Origin: Flemingiibacterium sp045634345
GTDB taxonomy: Bacteria > Bacillota > Clostridia > Oscillospirales > CAG-272
Assembly: GCA_045634345.1 (NCBI GenBank)
Contig: JAZRAB010000122.1
Span: 1 to 5,090 of the forward strand
Direction of reading: 5' to 3'
Length of the DNA: 5,090 nucleotides
The notes under the pieces were generated by a model. That model was not told the DNA's origin, searched no databases, and saw only the letters and a list, made by a program, of their open reading frames with translations. Below are positions 1 through 5,074 of the stretch, piece by piece (position 1 is the stretch's first letter; every line of letters starts with the position of its first letter). A program made the translations under genes and the position numbers.

Positions 1-392
1 AATCCTATTGCTGAACCAATACCGTGTATTTTTGAAGCAATATTAACAGTGCTTTTCGATTCATTTACGCTGAATAAGCCAGACAATACCCCTGCTCCCA
101 CAGCAAAGGTAGCAATCGAGATAAAAGTCAATATTGCTAAAACACTTGATATAGCATATATTTCCTCAAAAAATAAAAATGAAGTTATTAACAAAAAGAT
201 ACCCAACCAAACAAGCCAAGTGTTATAAACATTTCTTACTGGACTTTCAGGACACCCCAAAACACTCATAACCATTGTTTTGCTATTATATTTTTTATAA
301 AAGTGTTTCAGTATAAAGGGTAACAGGAACTCTCCTATTATTGTTATACACAAAAATATATTGAAGATTTTACTATAAATCAAACCATTCAT
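1..392 (-). CDS. DUF998-type integral membrane protein, 3' end beyond the left edge
   Basis: The reverse strand reads from an ATG at 392 for 130 uninterrupted codons to the left edge, so the C-terminus is missing. The protein starts MNGLIYSKIFNIFLC and is very hydrophobic, with likely membrane segments at about residues 9-27, 57-75 and 82-107. Between the first two lies a cytoplasm-like segment containing VLGCPESPVRNVYN, and near the edge is KIHGIGSAIG. These two motifs resemble the LG.-ESPVR and HG.G...GF signatures I associate with DUF998 membrane proteins; the function of that family is unknown. The start is supported by an AAAGGA ribosome binding site at 401-406, eight bases upstream. G+C is about 32% over 1-360 (my count), well below the two other genes, which suggests a different origin. 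It lies downstream of guaA in the same direction but is separated from it by a terminator. The ORF is certain; the family name is moderately sure. Confidence 0.75.
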   Translation of the reverse strand, partial: MNGLIYSKIFNIFLCITIIGEFLLPFILKHFYKKYNSKTMVMSVLGCPESPVRNVYNTWLVWLGIFLLITSFLFFEEIYAISSVLAILTFISIATFAVGAGVLSGLFSVNESKSTVNIASKIHGIGSAIG

Positions 393-429
393 TATAAATA
401 TCCTTTCGGTCGTGGGAACTCTGTTTTTA

Positions 430-472
430 TACAAAAAGGAAACCCACAACAGATACAAATCTGCTGTGGGTT
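430..472 (-). terminator. Rho-independent terminator between guaA and the DUF998 gene
   Basis: A 14-bp stem (441-454 with 459-472) closes a four-base loop at 455-458. Read on the minus strand every position pairs, with one G·U wobble. Read on the plus strand the same position is an A-C mismatch, so the minus strand is the functional one. It is followed on the minus strand by TTTCCTTTTTG. It would end guaA transcription about 140 bases past the stop codon. It lies about 50 bases upstream of the DUF998 start, so it could instead act as a leader attenuator for that gene. Confidence 0.7.
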
Positions 473-531
473 CAAGTCCTAAATCATTTTCTTTTCAGCA
501 GAGCATTTTAATTGCTTCTGTTCAAAATAGG

Positions 532-553
532 AGTGTTGTCAAAGTGTTGTCAA
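532..553. repeat. Perfect 11-bp tandem duplication, possible integrase arm sites
   Basis: AGTGTTGTCAA occurs twice head to tail (532-542 and 543-553), about 60 bases from the end of guaA. The second copy also forms a short inverted repeat, GTGTT (544-548) with AACAC (554-558). An 11-bp period places both copies on the same face of the helix. Short direct repeats next to an attachment site are what tyrosine integrases bind with their N-terminal arm-binding domain; assigning that role here is inference. Confidence 0.55.
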
Positions 554-569
554 AACACCTTGTACACTG

Positions 570-622
570 CCAAAAACCCAGTAAAATAAGGCTTTTTCGA
601 GGGTTTTGGATTATTCCCACTC
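570..622 (-). other. Possible attachment-site region at the guaA 3' end
   Basis: On the minus strand guaA ends in GAGTGGGAATAA (622 down to 611), a conserved sequence encoding E-W-E-stop that is known as a target for genomic-island integration. Directly beyond it is an imperfect inverted repeat, CCAAAAACCC at 570-579 with GGGTTTTGG at 601-609, with one bulged base. The tandem repeats at 532-553 follow. The arrangement resembles an integrase core site plus arm sites. No second copy of the guaA end is present in the window, so neither attL nor attR can be assigned. A weak terminator stem is an alternative reading of the inverted repeat. Confidence 0.35.
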
Positions 623-1597
623 GATAGTACCGGTAGGCTTGGGAGTGAGGTCGTAAAGTACGCGGTTTACCCCCTCGACTTCGGTAATGATTCTATTTGT
701 AATCGTGTGAAGTACAGGATACGGGATTTCTTCAATCGTAGCGGTCATAGCATCCTTGGAATTTACGGCGCGGATGATTGCAGGCCATCCCTCGTAACGC
801 TCGCTGTTTCTTACACCAACACTCTTCATATCGGGCATTGAGATAAAGAACTGCCATACATGCTTTGCAAGACCGCTCTTGTCAAATTCTTCACGAAGAA
901 TCGCATCAGCTTCACGAAGCGCATGCAGTCTGTCGCGTGTGATTGCGCCAAGGCAGCGTACGCCGAGGCCGGGTCCCGGGAAAGGCTGACGGTCAACCAT
1001 TTCAGAGGGGAGGCCAAGCGCTCTTCCGACCTCACGCACCTCATCCTTGAAGAGAAGTTTTATAGGCTCAACAAGCTCAAACGTCATATATTCGGGAAGT
1101 CCGCCTACATTATGGTGAGCTTTAACCGCCTTTTTGCCGTTGGATTCGAGAATGTCGGGATATATAGTGCCCTGCGCTAGAAAAGAGATGCCGTCAAGCT
1201 TGTGTGCTTCCTCGTCGAACACTTTTATAAATTCTCCACCGATAATCTTGCGCTTTTTCTCGGGATCTGCAACGCCCGCGAGTAAATCAAGGAAACGGTC
1301 GGTAGCATCAACATAAACAAGATTAGCCTCGAGGCCGTTCTTGAATACCTCGATTACCTGCTCGCTCTCACCCTTGCGCATGAGACCGTGATTGACATGC
1401 ACACAAACAAGCTGCTTACCGATTGCTTTAATGAGGAGTGCGGCAACTACCGAGCTGTCGACACCGCCGGACAATGCAAGAAGAACCTTCTTGTCGCCCA
1501 CCTGAGCGCGAACCTCTGCAATCTGCTCCTCGATGAACTTGTCTGCGAGCTCACGAGTGTTGATGCGAGCCATGGATTCAGGACGTACGTTGTTCAT
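611..1597 (-). CDS. guaA: GMP synthase, ATP-pyrophosphatase (synthetase) subunit, stand-alone
   Basis: This cytoplasmic enzyme adenylates XMP with ATP and replaces the adenylyl group with ammonia to give GMP, the last step of guanine nucleotide synthesis. The 328-residue product carries the PP-loop SGGVDSS (43-49), followed by HVNHGLMRKGE (67-77). The family motifs HHNVGGLPE (161-169) and RQPFPGPGLGVR (203-214) come next. A C-terminal dimerisation domain ends in the XMP-binding KPTGTIEWE (320-328). Missing is the roughly 190-residue N-terminal class I glutamine amidotransferase domain of ordinary bacterial GuaA, so the length matches the two-subunit (GuaAb-like) form. No partner gene lies nearby. 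The start at 1597 is chosen because GGAGGA (1605-1610) sits seven bases upstream; an in-frame ATG at 1633 lacks a comparable site, and one at 1573 is a weaker alternative. It has its own promoter and appears monocistronic. Confidence 0.95.
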   Translation of the reverse strand: MNNVRPESMARINTRELADKFIEEQIAEVRAQVGDKKVLLALSGGVDSSVVAALLIKAIGKQLVCVHVNHGLMRKGESEQVIEVFKNGLEANLVYVDATDRFLDLLAGVADPEKKRKIIGGEFIKVFDEEAHKLDGISFLAQGTIYPDILESNGKKAVKAHHNVGGLPEYMTFELVEPIKLLFKDEVREVGRALGLPSEMVDRQPFPGPGLGVRCLGAITRDRLHALREADAILREEFDKSGLAKHVWQFFISMPDMKSVGVRNSERYEGWPAIIRAVNSKDAMTATIEEIPYPVLHTITNRIITEVEGVNRVLYDLTPKPTGTIEWE

Positions 1598-1604
1598 ATA
1601 AAAA

Positions 1605-1610
1605 TCCTCC
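1605..1610 (-). promoter_or_regulatory. Ribosome binding site that fixes the guaA start
   Basis: GGAGGA on the minus strand lies seven bases before the ATG at 1597. The longer reading frame that starts at 1633 would place this site inside the coding region, so the 328-residue product is preferred over the 340-residue one. Confidence 0.85.
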
Positions 1611-1621
1611 GTTTTAGTAGC

Positions 1622-1647
1622 GTCAGCCGTCAAACATCAAGACCGAC
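1622..1647 (-). other. Small hairpin in the guaA leader
   Basis: In the predicted leader of about 63 nt, GUCGGUC (minus strand of 1641-1647) can pair with GGCUGAC (1622-1628). This makes seven pairs, two of them G·U, around a 12-base loop. The leader is too short for a purine riboswitch plus expression platform, and I see no riboswitch core. The hairpin may simply be chance or an mRNA-stabilising 5' end. Confidence 0.25.
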
Positions 1648-1667
1648 TTTATAAATTTTATAAATAT

Positions 1668-1696
1668 ATTATATCACAACGAAGTATTAATTGCAA
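1668..1696 (-). promoter_or_regulatory. Sigma-A promoter of guaA
   Basis: On the minus strand a -35 TTGCAA (1691-1696) and a perfect -10 TATAAT (1668-1673) are separated by 17 bases. Transcription should start near 1661, giving a leader of about 63 nt. The structured island at 1842-2230 is therefore not part of the guaA leader. Confidence 0.8.
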
Positions 1697-1841
1697 TGAT
1701 TAGTTTATAAAAAATTGAAAAAAATATTTGTATATACTTGTATAAAATATTCTACCCAAAGCTACTGTTGATGGCATCATGCTTGATGACTTTAGGCTCA
1801 TATCAGTTTGGAAAAATGTATACAACAAATTATTGTTTATC
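1697..1841. other. AT-rich intergenic stretch without a gene
   Basis: This stretch lies between the guaA promoter and the GC-rich island. It is mostly A/T and contains a short palindrome TATAC-TT-GTATA at 1733-1744. GTTGATG at 1767-1773 repeats the first seven bases of the island's outer stem (1847-1853). The hairpin CATCA-TGCT-TGATG starts at about 1776. The only long open frame, plus strand from 1779, is explained by the GC-rich island it runs into and has no ribosome binding site. Confidence 0.5.
1808..1836 (+). promoter_or_regulatory. Candidate weak promoter for the structured island
   Basis: TTGGAA (1808-1813) and TATTGT (1831-1836) are spaced by 17 bases. Each matches the sigma-A consensus at four of six positions. 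The start would fall near 1843, at the GGGG just before the first helix of the island. Such matches are common in AT-rich DNA, so this is only suggestive. Confidence 0.25.
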
Positions 1842-1903
1842 GGGGAGTTGATGCTTCGAGCATCGGTGCTCCCATGCGGCGCGTTGCGACGCCTGCCGTA
1901 TTT

Positions 1904-1950
1904 GCAGGGGGCTGCTTTGCGCTCAGACGCCGCTCCAATCCGCCCCCTGC
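1904..1950 (+). repeat. Nine-base-pair GC stem in the island's 5' half
   Basis: GCAGGGGGC (1904-1912) is the exact reverse complement of GCCCCCTGC (1942-1950), around an apparently unstructured 29-base interval. An alternative short hairpin, CCTGC (1892-1896) with GCAGG (1904-1908), competes for the same G-rich strand. Confidence 0.6.
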
Positions 1951-1965
1951 CCCCCTGCTCGGCTC

Positions 1966-2020
1966 GGCTGCGCCGCCTCTTGTATGTTGATAACTGCTAT
2001 ACAAAGGAGCGGCGCCAGCC
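1966..2020 (+). repeat. Long imperfect hairpin
   Basis: GGCT, GCGCCGC and TGTAT on the left arm (1966-1985) pair with ATACA, GCGGCGC and AGCC on the right arm (1999-2020). The gaps are one bulged C at 2016 and an irregular CTCT/AAGGA internal loop. The terminal loop is 13 bases, 1986-1998. It is the longest local hairpin in the island. Confidence 0.65.
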
Positions 2021-2035
2021 AAGGAGGTTGGGGAT

Positions 2036-2158
2036 GCAAGTGGCAGGAAACTTCGGCGTTAGCAGGTCACGTTGTGACCTGCGTGTAAGTTCGGCATTGC
2101 TGAACTTTATAGCAAGCCGGCGAAGCCGTCTTGCTTGAGATCGGTTCCTGCCCCTTGC
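2036..2158 (+). repeat. Closed domain: 14-bp stem around three hairpins
   Basis: GCAAG-T-GGCAGGAA (2036-2049) pairs with TTCCTGCC-C-CTTGC (2145-2158), with a single U-C mismatch. It encloses three consecutive hairpins. The first is GCAGGTCAC/GTGACCTGC (2062-2082, 9 perfect pairs). The second is AAGTTCGGC/GCTGAACTT (2087-2107, 9 pairs with one G·U). The third is AGCAAGCCGGC/GCCGTCTTGCT (2111-2135, ten pairs and one mismatch). All three have three-base loops. A chance origin for this nesting is very unlikely. Confidence 0.75.
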
Positions 2159-2161
2159 CGA

Positions 2162-2180
2162 GCGGCGGCGATGCCGCCGC
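2162..2180 (+). repeat. Perfect 8-bp GC hairpin
   Basis: GCGGCGGC (2162-2169) and GCCGCCGC (2173-2180) flank a GAT loop. GCCGA (2157-2161) and TCGGC (2189-2193) can extend it beyond an asymmetric bulge at 2181-2188, at the cost of the last two pairs of the preceding 14-bp stem. Confidence 0.7.
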
Positions 2181-2192
2181 GAGCAATATCGG

Positions 2193-2215
2193 CATGCGGT
2201 GCAACGCACCGCATG
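2193..2215 (+). repeat. Perfect 10-bp hairpin that competes with the outer stem
   Basis: CATGCGGTGC (2193-2202) and GCACCGCATG (2206-2215) flank the loop AAC. The right arm contains CCGCATG, which the outer closing stem also needs to pair with 1872-1879, so the two helices exclude each other. Confidence 0.7.
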
Positions 2216-2257
2216 GAGCATCAACGCTCGGAACACAAAACCACATTAAAACTCAAA

Positions 2258-2305
2258 TTTACATAAAAAATATAACATCGGTCTGTGATTTATCACAGAC
2301 CGATG
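2258..2305 (-). terminator. Rho-independent terminator of the Ca2+-ATPase gene
   Basis: A perfect 13-bp stem (2276-2288 with 2293-2305) and a four-base loop begin six bases after the ATPase stop codon. On the minus strand they are followed by TTATATTTTTTATG. On the plus strand the downstream tract is weaker (CCTGGTTTATTT), so termination in that direction is possible but poor. Confidence 0.92.
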
Positions 2306-2311
2306 CCTGGT

Positions 2312-4918
2312 TTATTTAATAAGCTTTAGTGCCTTTGCAATTTCCATAATAATGGTAGGAACGAACGCAAGACCTAATGCTACGAAATAGTATACAGGCT
2401 CAAGCATTACAAGACCGAACGCAACATTTACAGGTGTAAGTGCAACAAGAAGCGTTAATACAAGCGAACTGAGCGCCGCAAGATTAAGAGTCTTGTTGGT
2501 AAACACACCAAGCTTGAATATTGACTTTGCCGAGCGCATATTGAATGCCTGGAACACCTGCGTCATCGCAAGGATGATGAAAGCCATCGTCTGCCCTGCC
2601 ATTTCGCTGCCGATTACTTTCCAACCGATAAAGTAACCGATAAGCGTCAATGCGGCAAACATGATACCCTGAAGCACCACCTGGATACCGAGTCCGTGAG
2701 CAAAAATGCCCTCATTCTTAGGCTTGGGCTTCTTCTCCATAATATCCTTTTCAACCGGCTCCATTCCGAGCGCAATTGCAGGAAGAGAGTCCGTTACAAG
2801 ATTTATCCAGAGAAGCTGCATGGAAAGCAACGGCGTTTGATGCCATAGAAGCATAGAGGTGAAAACAGTGAAAACCTCACCGATATTTGTACCGAGAAGA
2901 TATCCGACAACCTTACGGATATTGGCGTAAATGCCGCGCCCCTCGCGCACCGCTTCAACGATAGTAGCAAAGTTATCGTCGGTAAGCGTCATATCAGCGG
3001 CACCCTTTGCAACGTCTGTACCGGTAATACCCATAGCACAGCCTATATCAGCCGCTTTGAGCGCGGGAGCATCGTTTACGCCGTCACCGGTCATAGATAC
3101 GACCTCACCCTGCTTCTGCCATGCTTTGACGATGCGTATCTTATCCTCCGGCGATACACGTGCATATACGGATATCTTGCGAATGCGATTATCAAGCTCA
3201 TCATCGCTCATTTTCTGAAGCTCTGCACCGGTAATAGCCTCGTCGCCGTCGTTGTAGATCCCGAGATCTTTAGCAATCGCCTTGGCGGTGATTACGTGGT
3301 CACCGGTAATCATGACAGGACGTATTCCGGCTTTTTTACAAATCGCAACCGCATCGCGCGCTTCATCACGCGGAGGGTCAATCATACCAACAAGTCCGAT
3401 AAGTGTAAGTCCGTTTTCAAGAGTGTCGCTATCGGGGTTTTCAGGCAACGCATCAATTTCTTTTGTTGCAACAGCAATAACTCGAAGCGCGTCAGAGCTC
3501 ATTTCTTCGCACACTCGGCGAGCGTTTTCGATATCGCCTGCTACACATCGTGTGATCAGCATATCAAATGCGCCCTTGGTAATAACGGTGAGCTTGCCGT
3601 CTATCTCGTTGACAGTAGTCATAAGCTTGCGATCGGAGTCAAACGGGAGATCGAATATGCGCGGACATTCAGCGTTGATCTCATCTTTATGCATGCCGTT
3701 ACGTGTAGCGGCAAAGACAATTGAGGTCTCGGTGGGGTCTCCGATATGCTTAACAGTGCCTTCGTTTTCAAAAACTATCGAGCCATCGCAACAAAGTGCG
3801 CCGAGTTTGATAAGGCGGCGTATTCCCTCGCCGTTATCATCATTTATATCCTCCGCGATGTCACCTTCAGCAAGCCATCCGCGAACGAGTGTCATACGGT
3901 TCTGCGTGAGCGTGCCCGTCTTATCAGAACAGATAACAGACGCGCTTCCGAGCGTTTCAACAGCAGGCAGACGGCGAATGATTGCATTACGCTTAACCAT
4001 GCGCTGAACGCCAATTGAGAGGACTACAGTTACAATCGCAGGAAGTCCCTCGGGAATAGCTGATACCGCAAGAGAAACCGATGTCATGAACAGCTCCATG
4101 GGATGGAGACCGTTAATAAATCCTATAACAAAAATAACCGCGCAGGCCCCAAGCGCTACAAATCCAAGATACTTGCCAAGCTGTGCAAGCTTTCTCTGGA
4201 GCGGTGTCTGTCCGTCGGACTCTCCCTCGAGAAGTCCTGCAATCTTACCCATCTCGGTACTCATTCCGGTACCGGTTACAATAGCCTTGCCCGAGCCGTA
4301 TGAAACGGAGCAACCGGAATAAATCATATTCTTGCGGTCTCCGAGGGGAGAATCCGCAACGACCTCCGCGTGGGCATCCTTTTCGGAAGGTACTGATTCG
4401 CCTGTCAAAGCGGATTCCTCGCATTTGAGAGAGGAAGAAGCAATAAGGCGTGCATCAGCTGGGACAAAGTCACCGGCTTCAATCTTAATAATATCTCCTG
4501 GAACAAGGTCCGCAACATCAATGATCTCTTCCTTGCCGCCGCGTATGACTCTTGCATGCGGAGCTGATAGATTCTGCAGTGCTTCAAGAGATTTTTCCGC
4601 TTTCGATTCCTGAACAACACCCATAACTGCGTTTAAGACAACAATAAGAAGTATAAGCGCCGGTTCAAAAAATTCCTTCGGATTCCGTTCAACGCAGGCA
4701 ATCACAAAAGAAACTACAGCTGCGGCGATAAGTATAAGGATCATAATATCCTTAAACTGCTCAAAAAAGCGCTGAAGCATCGTCTTTTTCTTTTTCGCAC
4801 GAAGCTTGTTCTTTCCATGCTTTTCAAGTAAAGCCAATGCCTCTGCATCGCTTAAACCGTTCTCTGAGCTGCCTAGCGACTTAATAAGCTCGGCGAGCTC
4901 TATGGAATGTGGTGACAT
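2312..4918 (-). CDS. Calcium-transporting P-type ATPase, type IIA (SERCA/LMCA1-like)
   Basis: This membrane pump couples ATP hydrolysis to Ca2+ export, usually in exchange for protons. The 868-residue protein is the normal length for the bacterial family. It has an N-terminal cation-ATPase domain (about 5-70), an actuator domain with TGES (172-175) and M4 PEGL (289-292). The phosphorylation site is DKTGT (aspartate 332). Nucleotide-binding KGA (448-450), DPPR (514-517), TGD (538-540) and hinge GDGVND (611-616) follow. Ten membrane helices fit, at about 57-75, 84-103, 248-267, 274-303, 668-692, 698-716, 743-765, 775-793, 809-829 and 841-860. Ca2+ ligands equivalent to SERCA Glu309, Asn768, Glu771, Asn796, Thr799 and Asp800 are present as Glu290, Asn678, Glu681, Asn706, Thr709 and Asp710. 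In M8 an arginine (795) stands near the site of SERCA Glu908. AAGGAGG (4926-4932) seven bases upstream fixes the start. It appears monocistronic with its own promoter and terminator. Confidence 0.95.
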   Translation of the reverse strand: MSPHSIELAELIKSLGSSENGLSDAEALALLEKHGKNKLRAKKKKTMLQRFFEQFKDIMILILIAAAVVSFVIACVERNPKEFFEPALILLIVVLNAVMGVVQESKAEKSLEALQNLSAPHARVIRGGKEEIIDVADLVPGDIIKIEAGDFVPADARLIASSSLKCEESALTGESVPSEKDAHAEVVADSPLGDRKNMIYSGCSVSYGSGKAIVTGTGMSTEMGKIAGLLEGESDGQTPLQRKLAQLGKYLGFVALGACAVIFVIGFINGLHPMELFMTSVSLAVSAIPEGLPAIVTVVLSIGVQRMVKRNAIIRRLPAVETLGSASVICSDKTGTLTQNRMTLVRGWLAEGDIAEDINDDNGEGIRRLIKLGALCCDGSIVFENEGTVKHIGDPTETSIVFAATRNGMHKDEINAECPRIFDLPFDSDRKLMTTVNEIDGKLTVITKGAFDMLITRCVAGDIENARRVCEEMSSDALRVIAVATKEIDALPENPDSDTLENGLTLIGLVGMIDPPRDEARDAVAICKKAGIRPVMITGDHVITAKAIAKDLGIYNDGDEAITGAELQKMSDDELDNRIRKISVYARVSPEDKIRIVKAWQKQGEVVSMTGDGVNDAPALKAADIGCAMGITGTDVAKGAADMTLTDDNFATIVEAVREGRGIYANIRKVVGYLLGTNIGEVFTVFTSMLLWHQTPLLSMQLLWINLVTDSLPAIALGMEPVEKDIMEKKPKPKNEGIFAHGLGIQVVLQGIMFAALTLIGYFIGWKVIGSEMAGQTMAFIILAMTQVFQAFNMRSAKSIFKLGVFTNKTLNLAALSSLVLTLLVALTPVNVAFGLVMLEPVYYFVALGLAFVPTIIMEIAKALKLIK

Positions 4919-4925
4919 CTACGGT

Positions 4926-4932
4926 CCTCCTT
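4926..4932 (-). promoter_or_regulatory. Strong ribosome binding site of the Ca2+-ATPase gene
   Basis: AAGGAGG on the minus strand lies seven bases from the ATG at 4918. It is a near-perfect Shine-Dalgarno sequence and confirms the N-terminus MSPHSIEL. Confidence 0.85.
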
Positions 4933-4947
4933 AAATTTGATATGATT

Positions 4948-4976
4948 ATTATATATGAAATCAAAACTTTTTTCAA
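4948..4976 (-). promoter_or_regulatory. Sigma-A promoter of the Ca2+-ATPase gene
   Basis: A -35 TTGAAA (4971-4976) and a perfect -10 TATAAT (4948-4953) are spaced by 17 bases on the minus strand. The expected start near 4941 gives a leader of only about 23 nt, so there is no room for a riboswitch. Confidence 0.8.
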
Positions 4977-5045
4977 GACCACAGTTTATTATTTTACAAT
5001 ATTTTTCACTTTTATTCGCAAGTAGTTAATATACCGCATCATGCG

Positions 5046-5074
5046 TTCACATGACTGTGTACAGTTGGTATAAA
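5046..5074 (+). promoter_or_regulatory. Candidate divergent promoter reading out of the right edge
   Basis: TTCACA (5046-5051) and TATAAA (5069-5074) each match the consensus at five of six positions and are 17 bases apart. The spacer contains the palindrome ACTGT-GT-ACAGT (5054-5065), a plausible repressor operator. The gene it would drive begins outside the window. Confidence 0.45.

Larger units (their letters stand above)
1842..2230 (+). ncRNA. Candidate large structured RNA or palindromic intergenic repeat
   Basis: A GC-rich island in AT-rich flanks folds on paper into a nested set of helices. The outer stem pairs 1847-1855 and 1872-1879 with the continuous strand 2209-2225 (9 + 8 pairs), with hairpin GAGCA-TCGG-TGCTC (1858-1871) inserted on the 5' side. 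Inside are GCGT/ACGC (1881-1892), a 9-bp GC stem 1904-1912/1942-1950 and a long hairpin 1966-2020. A 14-bp stem 2036-2049/2145-2158 encloses three hairpins, and a perfect hairpin lies at 2162-2180. At least two helices need G·U pairs on the plus strand (2093·2101, 1978·2006) that would be A-C mismatches on the other, weakly favouring plus-strand transcription. I see no RNase P, tmRNA, SRP or riboswitch core. There is no terminator directly after it. A dispersed DNA repeat is the main alternative. Confidence 0.5.

Noticed and set aside
410..422. Partial second copy of the guaA end (GTGGGAA) as a direct repeat
   Set aside because: It lies in the opposite orientation, matches only seven bases and is readily explained by chance.
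405..485. tRNA gene suggested by GGTTCAAGTCC (470-480), which matches the T-loop consensus
   Set aside because: No acceptor, D or anticodon arm can be drawn around it. The adjacent 14-bp hairpin pairs fully only on the minus strand and is followed there by a T-rich tail, so it is a terminator.
412..627. Open reading frame of 71 codons on the plus strand
   Set aside because: It runs through a terminator, tandem repeats and the antisense end of guaA, and has no convincing ribosome binding site or recognisable protein features.
1598..1633. Upstream in-frame ATG at 1633 as the guaA start
   Set aside because: The strong GGAGGA at 1605-1610 would then be inside the gene. The twelve extra residues do not look like a conserved GuaA N-terminus.
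1779..2138. Open reading frame of 119 codons on the plus strand
   Set aside because: It is a by-product of a GC-rich palindromic stretch in which stop codons are rare. Composition is arginine, leucine, proline and alanine rich, and no ribosome binding site precedes 1779.
1842..2230. RNase P RNA, tmRNA, group I or II intron, or a riboswitch of guaA
   Set aside because: I find no conserved cores of these RNAs. The guaA promoter lies between the island and the gene, so it cannot be the guaA leader.
3282..4007. Open reading frame of 241 codons on the plus strand
   Set aside because: It is fully antisense to the Ca2+-ATPase gene, serine and isoleucine rich, and lacks protein-family signs: a shadow of the real gene.
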